A DNA stretch of 13,173 nt from Deltaproteobacteria bacterium (GTDB taxonomy: Bacteria > SAR324 > JACQKK01). Both the position numbers and the translations under genes were made by a program. The notes beneath the pieces are model-generated. The model saw only the letters and a program-made list of their open reading frames with translations, was not told the origin of the DNA and did no database searches. Position 1 is the first letter of the stretch. Each line of letters starts with the position of its first letter. Shown here in pieces: positions 1 through 6,794 of the stretch. Location of the stretch: contig JAOUPZ010000046.1 of NCBI GenBank assembly GCA_029879595.1, positions 1 through 13,173 on the forward strand, written 5' to 3'.

Positions 1-1
1 C

Positions 2-1114
2 GCTACGGGCAGCCTGGCATATACCCAGGCCCGGGGCCGGCTGGCGTTGGCCGAGGGGGCCTTCGAAACGCTGCTGACGCTCGTGGTATTGTTTTCCGGG
101 TTCCTGCCGGCGCTGGACGGACTGCTGGCGGAGCGGTTGCAGGGCGCCCACCTGTTCGCCGCGTATCTGGCGACCCTGATGCTGGGGCTATCGGTGGCCG
201 GACTGCCCTTCGGTCTCTACTCCACCTTCGTGATCGAGGCCCGTTTCGGCTTCAACCGCACCACCTTCGGAGTGTGGCTGCTGGACCGCCTCAAGGGGCT
301 GTTGCTGGCGGCGGCGCTGGGCCTGCCCCTGCTCTACGCCACCCACTGGTTCATGAGCCGCACCGGTCCCTTTTGGTGGCTCTGGCTGTTCGGTTTCTAC
401 ACCGGGTTTCAGGTGCTGATGGTGTGGATATACCCCACCCTGATCGCCCCCCTGTTCAACCGGTTCCGGCCCCTGCCGCAAGGGGAGTTCAGAACCAGTC
501 TGGAGGAACTGGCTCAAAAGGCCGGCTTCAGAACCGGGGGATTGTACATCATGGACGCCTCCCGCCGCTCCGGTCATTCCAATGCCTATTTCACCGGCTT
601 CTTCCGCCCCCGCATCGTGCTGTTCGACACCCTGGTGGAAAAGACCCCGCTGGATGAGTCCCTGGCCGTGCTGGCCCATGAAATTGGGCACTACAAGGCC
701 CGGCACGTCTACAAGCGGCTGGGGCTGGGGCTGGTGCAGACCCTGGGGATGCTCTATGTGCTGAGCCTGCTGGCGGACTGGCCGCCGCTGTTTCTGGCCT
801 TCGGTTTTTCCGGGCCGTCCTTCCAGGCCGCCCTGGCCCTGCTGGTGCTTTGCGGGGGCAGCTTCACGTTCTTCCTGACGCCTTTTTCCGCGGGCCTTTC
901 CCGGCGGCACGAGTTCCAGGCCGACGCCTTCGCCGTCCGGCTCACCGGGCGGCCCCAGTCCCTGGTGCGGGCTCTGGCCCGCCTGGGTCGGGAGAATCTG
1001 AGCAACCTCAACCCGCATCCGCTATACAGCAGCTGGCATTATTCCCATCCCGCGCTGACCGAACGCCTGGAGGCCATCGGCCGGCTTGAACCCAGCGGTG
1101 AGAGACCGTCATGA
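2..1114 (+). CDS. M48 family (Ste24/CAAX-type) membrane metalloprotease, 5' end cut by the window
   Basis: This is an integral-membrane zinc endopeptidase of the Ste24/CAAX-protease branch of family M48, which in bacteria is thought to process or degrade membrane proteins. The zinc motif HEIGH is encoded at 677-691, and the third ligand Glu follows at 911-913 in the context HEFQAD. Several hydrophobic segments precede the zinc site, and the segment FGFNRTTFGVWLLDRLKG is typical of the family. The reading frame is open to the window edge, and the residues before 47 (SLAYTQARGRL) already match the usual Ste24 N-terminal region. The TTG at 47 is therefore probably not the start, and perhaps 50 or more residues are missing. 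The stop is TGA at 1112-1114. The next gene on the strand is the GlnD-like protein, after a 181-base gap. The family call is firm; the substrate is unknown. Confidence 0.94.
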   Translation, partial: ATGSLAYTQARGRLALAEGAFETLLTLVVLFSGFLPALDGLLAERLQGAHLFAAYLATLMLGLSVAGLPFGLYSTFVIEARFGFNRTTFGVWLLDRLKGLLLAAALGLPLLYATHWFMSRTGPFWWLWLFGFYTGFQVLMVWIYPTLIAPLFNRFRPLPQGEFRTSLEELAQKAGFRTGGLYIMDASRRSGHSNAYFTGFFRPRIVLFDTLVEKTPLDESLAVLAHEIGHYKARHVYKRLGLGLVQTLGMLYVLSLLADWPPLFLAFGFSGPSFQAALALLVLCGGSFTFFLTPFSAGLSRRHEFQADAFAVRLTGRPQSLVRALARLGRENLSNLNPHPLYSSWHYSHPALTERLEAIGRLEPSGERPS

Positions 1115-1295
1115 AAAAGCTGTCTCGAAAAGCAGCACTGAAAAGCGGTGCTGAAAAATTTACCAGTTGCCAAGCCGCCCCCCTCCCGGTATCCAGAACA
1201 ATAGGGGTCCGCCTTGGCGATCAGACCCTTGCGGGGAAAGCCGTTTGCCCCGTTTATGAACCATGAAGGCGGACCAGACGCGGAGATCACCGGCC
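1115..1295. other. Gap between the M48 gene and the GlnD-like gene: small hairpin and doubtful 51-aa frame
   Basis: The gap holds an inverted repeat, CAGCAC (1133-1138) and GTGCTG (1148-1153), with a 9-nt loop and then AAAAATTT. It could be a weak terminator or attenuator. An ATG at 1111 overlaps the M48 stop as ATGA and opens a 51-codon frame ending with TGA at 1264-1266, which again forms ATGA with a possible start of the next gene at 1263. By my hand count only about 44% of its third codon positions are G or C, against clearly G/C-rich third positions in the neighbours, so I do not call it a gene. Confidence 0.35.
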
Positions 1296-3671
1296 ATGCA
1301 CAGTTCCGATGGCGAGCCCACTGCCGGCGCCAGCACACAAGATCAGTCACAGGAACCGAGCTCCCGGGACAACCCCTGGCAACTCCCCGAGTTGTATTTC
1401 ACGCACACCAGCCCCGATGAACAGATCCGCCACCAGAAACTGATCCAGTCCCTGCCCTCCGATGGCACGCCTCTGGTGGAGGCCCTGCAACTGGCCGACG
1501 GGCACTGGCAGTTCGAACTGGTCACCCTGGACTGGGACGAGCCGGGGCTGCTGGACAAGATATTCGAGGTGATCCTGCGCTGCTACAAGCATCCCGCCGG
1601 AGTTTCCATTATCCGGGTGCGTACTTTCACCGGTGGCAAGGGCCATGTGATAACCCTGCTCCAGCTGGGCTCCGCCCCGGGGGAGGTGCTGGGAAGCGAC
1701 AGCGTGTCCCTGGTGCTGGATAACCTGCGTACGGTGCGCCAGGGCGGCCACGGAGTGCTGGAAATTATCCAGCACATGCCCTCCACGAACCTCATCCCGC
1801 TGATCCGGGAAATCCCCGTGATCGACAACGAACGTTCGGACAAATACACCTGCATCCGGATGGAGATCACCCACCTTTCCAACCGGTTCACCAGCGTGCT
1901 GCTGCATCATCTGGCGCGCTCCGAGCTGTGGCTCAACATACAGGTAGCGATCTTTCAGCAGGGCGGCAAGGACGAGATCAACGGCACCGGCACCAAGGGC
2001 CATTACGAGTTCTATGTGGTGGACAAACAGGGCCACAAGCTCTCCGACACCTCCGTAATGAGACTTAGCATGGTGCGCACGCTGACCGGCATCAATGACA
2101 TGCTGATCCGCTACAACACCCAGCTGATCACGCGCAAGTGGCGTCGGCGGATAGAGGCCAACCAGCATACCATCTACCACAGCCGGCCCAGGTTCTCCGA
2201 CTACCTGGACGACCTGGACAATATCAGGGCCATGGCCAATCTCAAGGGGTTTGAATGGCGGCTCAGCCACATGGTGGAGGAGGGACTGCTGGAAAGCCGC
2301 TCGTTTTATTTCCTGAAAAAAGTTGAAAGCTTCGTCATCGCCAACCTGGACAAGAACCGGAGCCTGGGAGAGGAGGAACTGGACGAGGATCAGGTGGAGC
2401 TTACCCGGTCCTTCTTCGAGTTCCGCCGGCTGGCGCTCAGGATCATCATGCCCCTGTTCGAAAAGCTGAGCACCATGCCCTCGCGCAACCCGCCCCTGTC
2501 GGACCGGCTCCGGCTGCTCGCCCTGTGCCGCCCCCTGCCCCAGCAGGATTATGCCCTGGACGACCACGACCGGCTGTACATTGACGGCCCGCTCTGGCTG
2601 GGGGAACCATCCCGGGCCCTGGAACCATTCCATCTGCTGGCCCGCACCGAGTGCTACCTGCACCAGGATACCCTGGAGGCCGTGGAGGCCACCCTGGAGG
2701 GCTGGAACGAGTTCTACATCGCCGAGCACCGCCGGGAGCTGGGCCGGCTCTTCCTGACCCTGTTCGACGAAAGCATCCGCCAGAACAACACCGGGATTGT
2801 GCTGAGAAACATGCGCACGGTGGGTCTGCTTCAGCGCTACCTGCCCGGCTTTTCCGATATCAAGGGCCGCATTCACCTCAACGCCGACCATTCCTACACG
2901 GTGGACGAGCACTCCTTCATGGTGATCGACATCCTGCAGGGCCTGAGCCTGATGGGGGAAGTGATGCCCCTGCCCGGCAAGCTGTCCATGCGCACCGATT
3001 ACGAAAAGCTGAAGGACGCCGCCGGGCTGCTGAACTTTTCCCGCAAGTACGCCATGGAGCTGAGAATCCTGGACAAGATCGCCCTGTTGCGGGTCGATCC
3101 GGCCGCCCGCCCCTTCTTCCGGTACATGGACGAGGTGCGCAGCAACCGGCTGGAGTATCTGGTGGAGGCCAACCTGCTGGAGCACGGCTACGAAACCTGC
3201 ATGGCGGCCATGACCGAGATCGAGAAACTCCGCAACCAGATGGACGAGCTGATCCGGGCCTACCGCAGGCTGGACCTGTCCGGGCAGCGGCTGCTGGTGC
3301 TGGCCGGGCTGCTGCACGACCTGAAGAAGCCCGCGGTCAACCACGATGAACTGGGCGGGGAAGCCCTGCCGGAAGTGCTGGCACAGATGGGCCTGGAACT
3401 ACCCCCGGAAGAGGTGAGCAGGCTGTCCTGGCTGATCAGCAACCATCTGGCCGTTCGCCCCCTCATGAACCGCATGGCCAGCGAGGGCAACGAGGCCATC
3501 TGGAACTTCGCCCGGGAAGCCGGGGACCTCCCCCTGGTGCGGCTGCTGATCGTGTTCACCTACGCCGACCGGGTAGCGGTCCACTTTGAACGCAACAAGA
3601 ACTCCAACGATGCCATGGTGCTGGGGGGGATGCTGCAGGCCATCAAAGAGCTGGAATCGGAACGAAACTGA
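1296..3671 (+). CDS. GlnD-like HD-domain protein with N-terminal ACT-like domains and no nucleotidyltransferase domain
   Basis: This 791-aa protein resembles the HD (uridylyl-removing) part of GlnD, the PII uridylyltransferase/UR enzyme. HD-type metal residues are visible: HSYTVDEH at about 532-539, LLHDLKKP with H674/D675, NHDELG with H683, SNH with H717 and TYAD with D758. About 100 residues separate VDEH from LLHD, much more than in GlnD. An ACT-like segment lies at about 72-125 (FELVTLDWDEPGLLDKIFEVIL) and a weaker one at about 184-245, whereas GlnD has its ACT pair at the C-terminus. I find no G(S/G)xGR...D nucleotidyltransferase motif. ATG 1296 is chosen because GGAG sits 10 nt upstream; the in-frame ATG at 1263 has no ribosome site. 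It may hydrolyse a nucleotidyl or phosphate ester under small-molecule control, but that is inference. Calling it GlnD would overstate the evidence. Confidence 0.83.
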   Translation: MHSSDGEPTAGASTQDQSQEPSSRDNPWQLPELYFTHTSPDEQIRHQKLIQSLPSDGTPLVEALQLADGHWQFELVTLDWDEPGLLDKIFEVILRCYKHPAGVSIIRVRTFTGGKGHVITLLQLGSAPGEVLGSDSVSLVLDNLRTVRQGGHGVLEIIQHMPSTNLIPLIREIPVIDNERSDKYTCIRMEITHLSNRFTSVLLHHLARSELWLNIQVAIFQQGGKDEINGTGTKGHYEFYVVDKQGHKLSDTSVMRLSMVRTLTGINDMLIRYNTQLITRKWRRRIEANQHTIYHSRPRFSDYLDDLDNIRAMANLKGFEWRLSHMVEEGLLESRSFYFLKKVESFVIANLDKNRSLGEEELDEDQVELTRSFFEFRRLALRIIMPLFEKLSTMPSRNPPLSDRLRLLALCRPLPQQDYALDDHDRLYIDGPLWLGEPSRALEPFHLLARTECYLHQDTLEAVEATLEGWNEFYIAEHRRELGRLFLTLFDESIRQNNTGIVLRNMRTVGLLQRYLPGFSDIKGRIHLNADHSYTVDEHSFMVIDILQGLSLMGEVMPLPGKLSMRTDYEKLKDAAGLLNFSRKYAMELRILDKIALLRVDPAARPFFRYMDEVRSNRLEYLVEANLLEHGYETCMAAMTEIEKLRNQMDELIRAYRRLDLSGQRLLVLAGLLHDLKKPAVNHDELGGEALPEVLAQMGLELPPEEVSRLSWLISNHLAVRPLMNRMASEGNEAIWNFAREAGDLPLVRLLIVFTYADRVAVHFERNKNSNDAMVLGGMLQAIKELESERN

Positions 3672-3697
3672 CGCCTCCCCGGCCGGATACAGAATGC
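3672..3697. terminator. Possible bidirectional terminator between convergent genes
   Basis: The GlnD-like gene (+) and the MFS gene (-) converge with only 26 bases between their stops. CCGGC in this gap can pair with GCCGG just inside the MFS 3' end, giving a short GC stem. There is no T-tract, so this is weak. Confidence 0.2.
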
Positions 3698-4933
3698 CTA
3701 GCCGGCTTTCTGGCGGTCCGCAATCGGTATTCCCCGCCGGGCCCACAGCAGAAACCCCAGCCCCACCAGGGCCGCATTCAGGATGAAGTGGAAGCGCAGC
3801 CCCAGCCAAGGCCCCATAATGCCGGCCAGCACCGGAGCCGCCCCATAGCCCAGCATCATCATGGAACTGCCCAGCGCGATGGCCCGGCCGTCCATGCCCG
3901 GCGGAGCCAGTTCCTTGATCAGCCCCACCACGCCCGGCTGCACAACCACCACCACCGCCCCCAGGGCCAGCCGGGCCGCCACCAGCAGCGGATAGCTCCC
4001 GGCCAGGGGAAAGGTCAACAGAACCAGGGCCGTCAGCCCCAGACCGATCATCAGCAGGCGGGCCGGTTCATAGCGGTCCAGCAGCCGCCCCCAAACCGGC
4101 AGGGCCAGCGTGCTGGCTACCGTCATGGATAGCGTAGTCACCCCGACCCAGGTATCCACCCGCAGCCCATCCACCTCCCGGGCTCCCCCGGCCATCTCGA
4201 TCACCAGCAGGGCCACCACCGGGGTGCTGCCGAAAAAGGTGAAGTTGAACAGAAAGCTCAGGAACATCAGCAGACCCAGCCCCCGCTGCCGCAGGATCAC
4301 CAGCGAATCGGCGATAAGGTGAACGCGGAATGGCTCCCGCGGGCGGACGTGTCTTTCCCGCACCAGCAACAGCGCCGCCAACCCGGCGGTGAAGCTTGCC
4401 GCGGAACTGACCCAGAACAGATCCCGATACGAGGGCAGCAGGCTGGCCAGATAGGCCCCCAGGGCCGGGCCAAGGCTCACCCCGATAACCGAACCGGTCT
4501 GCAGGGTGGAAAGGGCCAGCCCCATCTTCTTCTGGGGGGTGTTGGCCGCCGCCAGTGACAGGGCCGCCGGAACATAACCGTTGGTTATACCCACCAGCAT
4601 GAACAGGGGGATGAACCAGCCCAGGGAGGGGGCCAGGTTCATCAGGGCGAAACCGGCGGACATGCCGAAACCGGCCCGGAGCACCATGGAACGCCGGCCG
4701 TAGTGATCGGCAAAGGCCCCCCATACCGGCCCCAGCAAAGTGCTCATCAGAAAAAACAGCCCCACCAGCAGACCCACCGCCGTTTCCAGCTCCATTTCGG
4801 TGCCGGTCTCCAGCACCATCATGGGCAGAAACGGGTAATAGGTGGAAAACCCCGCCGTATTGCAGAAATTTCCCAAGGCCAGGGCGGCCATGTTGCGGCG
4901 CCAGAAGGGGTATTCTTCCTGGGAAGAAGTCAT
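3698..4933 (-). CDS. MFS drug/metabolite exporter, 12 membrane segments
   Basis: This is a 411-aa major facilitator superfamily transporter of the drug:H+ antiporter (MdtG/TetA-like) type, located in the inner membrane. Motif A is clear after the second membrane segment (GAFADHYGRRSMV), and the export-type motif C is in segment 5 (GSVIGVSLGPALGAYLA). The hydrophobic pattern fits 12 segments with a cytoplasmic loop near the middle (RERHVRPREPFRVH). The start is set at ATG 4933 (MTSSQEEYPFW). An upstream in-frame TTG at 5050 would add 39 residues without membrane or family character and is less likely. No strong ribosome site precedes 4933. The gene is divergent from arsM, so export of a methylated or trivalent arsenical is possible, but no motif identifies the substrate. 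It is not recognisably ArsB, Acr3 or ArsP. Confidence 0.92.
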   Translation of the reverse strand: MTSSQEEYPFWRRNMAALALGNFCNTAGFSTYYPFLPMMVLETGTEMELETAVGLLVGLFFLMSTLLGPVWGAFADHYGRRSMVLRAGFGMSAGFALMNLAPSLGWFIPLFMLVGITNGYVPAALSLAAANTPQKKMGLALSTLQTGSVIGVSLGPALGAYLASLLPSYRDLFWVSSAASFTAGLAALLLVRERHVRPREPFRVHLIADSLVILRQRGLGLLMFLSFLFNFTFFGSTPVVALLVIEMAGGAREVDGLRVDTWVGVTTLSMTVASTLALPVWGRLLDRYEPARLLMIGLGLTALVLLTFPLAGSYPLLVAARLALGAVVVVVQPGVVGLIKELAPPGMDGRAIALGSSMMMLGYGAAPVLAGIMGPWLGLRFHFILNAALVGLGFLLWARRGIPIADRQKAG

Positions 4934-4998
4934 GGCTGCTGATCGCCCTGGAAGTGCGGGAGCGGCAGGCTCCGGTGAAGGAAAACATATTGTGGCGC

Positions 4999-5046
4999 TG
5001 TCAAAGGCCTCCCCTGATATTCCAGGGCCGGCGCTTGCCTTGTCAA
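4999..5046 (-). promoter_or_regulatory. Candidate promoter elements for the MFS gene
   Basis: On the - strand there are two perfect TTGACA boxes, at 5046-5041 and 5004-4999. The upstream one is followed after 18 nt by GAATAT (5022-5017), only a weak -10. The downstream one has no good -10 at normal spacing. The placement before the MFS start is sensible, but the assignment is tentative. Confidence 0.3.
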
Positions 5047-5099
5047 TCACCCGGGCGTCTTTTATTTTTCAGCAGAAGCTGTTTTTTCCCCAACGATGT

Positions 5100-5128
5100 T
5101 TGAGCCAAACACCACTTGCAGGTATCAT
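5100..5128 (+). promoter_or_regulatory. Sigma-70-type promoter for arsM
   Basis: The -35 box TTGAGC (5100-5105) and the -10 box TATCAT (5123-5128, one mismatch to TATAAT) are separated by 17 nt. Transcription would start near 5135, giving a leader of about 75 nt before arsM. This is the best promoter match in the window. Confidence 0.6.
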
Positions 5129-5209
5129 ATAAATGTTTACCCGTGACCTCCGGCAGGACCATTCCGCCGGACAAAAGACAAATATTATCTGCCAAAGGAA
5201 CCGACACAT

Positions 5210-6082
5210 ATGGAAAAGACCAGCTGCTGCACCCCTGCTAGCGAACAGGAACAATCCGTTGAACGCGACCGGCACCGTCAGACGGTGCGTGATGCCTATG
5301 CCCAGGTGGCTGTTTCATCAGACGAGGGTCAATCCTGCGGAACACAGAGCGGCTGCTGCGGTGTTTCCGATGACTCGGCCATCAATACTCTTATCTCCAC
5401 CCGGCTGGGCTACAGCCAGCAGGATGTGGAGAGCGTTCCCGGCGGGGCCGACATGGGCCTGGGCTGCGGGAACCCCCGGGCCATCGCCTCTCTCAGGTCC
5501 GGTGAGGTGGTGGTGGACCTGGGATCGGGAGGAGGTTTCGACTGCTTCCTGGCGGCCCGCGAGGTTGGTCCCGGCGGTCGGGTGATCGGCATTGACATGA
5601 CGCCGGAAATGCTTTCCAAGGCCCGCGCCAATGCCTCCCGGGGAAATTATGAAAACGTGGAGTTCCGCCTTGGCGAGATTGAGCACATGCCCCTGGCCGA
5701 CGGCACTGCGGATATCATCATTTCCAACTGCGTTATCAACCTTTCGCCGGACAAAGCACAGGTATTCCGCGAAGCCTTCCGCATCCTCAAACCGGGTGGC
5801 CGGCTGGCCATCTCGGATGTGGTGGCCAGCGCGGAACTGCCACCGGAAATGCGCGCCGATGAAAAACTCATCGCCGGTTGCATCGGCAATGCCTCCCTGA
5901 TTGATGACCTGCGGGAGATGATCTCCCGGGCCGGGTTCACCCAGGTGAGCATCCAGCCCAAGGAGGAATCCCGGGAGTTCATCCGCGACTGGGCTCCGGG
6001 AGTCAGGGTGGAGGATTATGTCGTATCAGCCACCATCGAGGCGATAAAGCCAGCCGGAGAAACCCGGCCGCGCTGTTGCTGA
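5210..6082 (+). CDS. arsM: Arsenite S-adenosylmethionine methyltransferase ArsM
   Basis: This 290-aa cytoplasmic enzyme transfers methyl groups from S-adenosylmethionine to As(III), giving methylated arsenicals. The SAM-binding motif DLGSGGGFD is at 103-111, preceded by the ArsM signature GLGCGNP (C86). The conserved arsenic-site cysteines appear in SNCVINLSPDK (C174) and AGCIGN (C224). Vicinal cysteine pairs occur near the N-terminus (C6-C7, C49-C50) and at the very C-terminus (C289-C290). ATG 5210 has AAGGA 10 nt upstream and gives the usual family length. A promoter lies at 5100-5128. No arsR, arsC or known arsenite pump is adjacent; the divergent neighbour is an MFS exporter. The next gene begins 40 bases downstream and is not arsenic-related. 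Confidence 0.95.
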   Translation: MEKTSCCTPASEQEQSVERDRHRQTVRDAYAQVAVSSDEGQSCGTQSGCCGVSDDSAINTLISTRLGYSQQDVESVPGGADMGLGCGNPRAIASLRSGEVVVDLGSGGGFDCFLAAREVGPGGRVIGIDMTPEMLSKARANASRGNYENVEFRLGEIEHMPLADGTADIIISNCVINLSPDKAQVFREAFRILKPGGRLAISDVVASAELPPEMRADEKLIAGCIGNASLIDDLREMISRAGFTQVSIQPKEESREFIRDWAPGVRVEDYVVSATIEAIKPAGETRPRCC

Positions 6083-6122
6083 ATGAGGCTTCGGCCGCCC
6101 TCCTCAAACGGACAATGCCTCT

Positions 6123-6638
6123 ATGCGGGTAGACGAGGAGATATTTCTGTTCTGCCTGGCCCTGACGGCAGGCTGGGTGCTGGGCAGCTTTCTCAATCAG
6201 GTGGTTGACCGCAGTCCGTTCCGGGTCCGGAGTCCGTTACCGGGCCCCCGGGAACACCCCAGGGCGCCCGACGGCCGCCCCCTGACCCTGCTCCATCCCC
6301 CGCGTTCGGTATGCCTGACCTGCGGGACGTCCATACCCTGGTATCGCAACGTCCCTGTGTTGAGCTGGATATTGCTGCGGGGGCGCTGCGCAAGTTGTGG
6401 AGCCCAAATAGGCTGGCGCACCCTGCTGGTGGAACTGGCTACTCCGCTGGGATTTGCCGTCATCATTACCGGCTGGCTCCGGGAGGCCCTGGCGGCGGCA
6501 CAGACAGCCGGGAGCCTGCTGGCCTGGAGCGGAGCCATGGTCGTGCTGCCCTGCCTGCTGGAAGGACGGCGGCCCCACTGGAGCGCCTTGCTGGCCCTGG
6601 CTCTGGGATTCTTTACGTCCCTGCCGCTGTTGCCGTAG
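6123..6638 (+). CDS. Stand-alone prepilin-peptidase N-terminal domain protein, peptidase half missing
   Basis: This 171-aa membrane protein matches the N-terminal domain (DiS_P_DiS type) of prepilin peptidases PilD/GspO, the region assigned to N-methylation of processed pilins. The first membrane segment contains GSFLNQVVDR (21-30). A zinc four-cysteine set follows, C64-x2-C67 and C89-x2-C92, in CLTCGTSIPWYRNVPVLSW and RGRCASCGAQIGWR. The next segments align with PilD up to the first catalytic Asp, but there the sequence reads LPCLLEGRRPHW: Cys144 takes the place of that Asp and PH replaces the usual PD eight residues on. The protein then ends, so the second catalytic Asp (GxGD) is absent. 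Full-length enzymes have about 250-290 residues. ATG 6123 is the natural start, though its ribosome site is weak. No pilin or secretion genes are nearby. Confidence 0.83.
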   Translation: MRVDEEIFLFCLALTAGWVLGSFLNQVVDRSPFRVRSPLPGPREHPRAPDGRPLTLLHPPRSVCLTCGTSIPWYRNVPVLSWILLRGRCASCGAQIGWRTLLVELATPLGFAVIITGWLREALAAAQTAGSLLAWSGAMVVLPCLLEGRRPHWSALLALALGFFTSLPLLP

Positions 6639-6652
6639 GCGGGCAGGCCGGG

Positions 6653-6691
6653 CCGGGAAACAGGGCCGGGAGACAGGGCCTGGAAACAGGG
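6653..6691 (+). repeat. Three tandem 13-bp repeats
   Basis: CCGGGAAACAGGG (6653-6665), CCGGGAGACAGGG (6666-6678) and CCTGGAAACAGGG (6679-6691) follow each other without gaps and differ by one base each from the first. They lie between the prepilin-peptidase-like gene and the GT9 gene. Confidence 0.9.
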
Positions 6692-6794
6692 ATTGGTGAT
6701 CGTGTTTTTTGCCTTGTTAAACAGGGAGGGCTATAAATCAATGAACAGCCCGGGGCGCCCCCCGGCAGATGAACCCCAGGACGCCGGAGAAAGG

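Larger units (their letters stand above)
4934..5209. other. Divergent regulatory region between the MFS gene and arsM
   Basis: This 276-base gap is AT-richer than its flanks and carries promoter elements facing both ways, listed separately. It also has CAGC-AGAA-GCTG (5070-5081) followed by six T, a very short terminator-like hairpin on the + strand upstream of the arsM promoter. I see no convincing ArsR-type palindrome and no complete gene. Confidence 0.5.

Noticed and set aside
188..1018. 276-codon - strand frame opposite the M48 gene
   Set aside because: Its composition is that of a mirror frame (Gln/Gly/Pro rich); the + strand carries the HEIGH protease.
1263..1295. Start of the GlnD-like gene at ATG 1263
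   Set aside because: No ribosome site precedes it, whereas ATG 1296 has GGAG 10 nt upstream; it remains possible through coupling.
1347..3344. 665-codon open frame on the - strand opposite the GlnD-like gene
   Set aside because: It is antisense to a gene with recognisable domains, its product is rich in Gly, Gln, His and Val in the way of antisense GC-rich frames, and it has no family signature.
4068..4988. 306-codon second - strand frame within the MFS gene
   Set aside because: It is a shifted reading of the MFS gene, lacks membrane segments and is Gly/Arg/Pro rich.
4934..5050. Longer MFS protein starting at TTG 5050
   Set aside because: The added 39 residues have no membrane or family character and would cover the likely promoter of the gene.
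5070..5087. Intrinsic terminator CAGC-AGAA-GCTG plus T6
   Set aside because: The stem is only 4 bp and no + strand gene ends upstream; at most it is a weak signal.
6693..6794. GT9 start at TTG 6693
   Set aside because: It is far upstream of the family N-terminus, overlaps the end of the repeat tract, and two ATG codons with better ribosome sites lie downstream.
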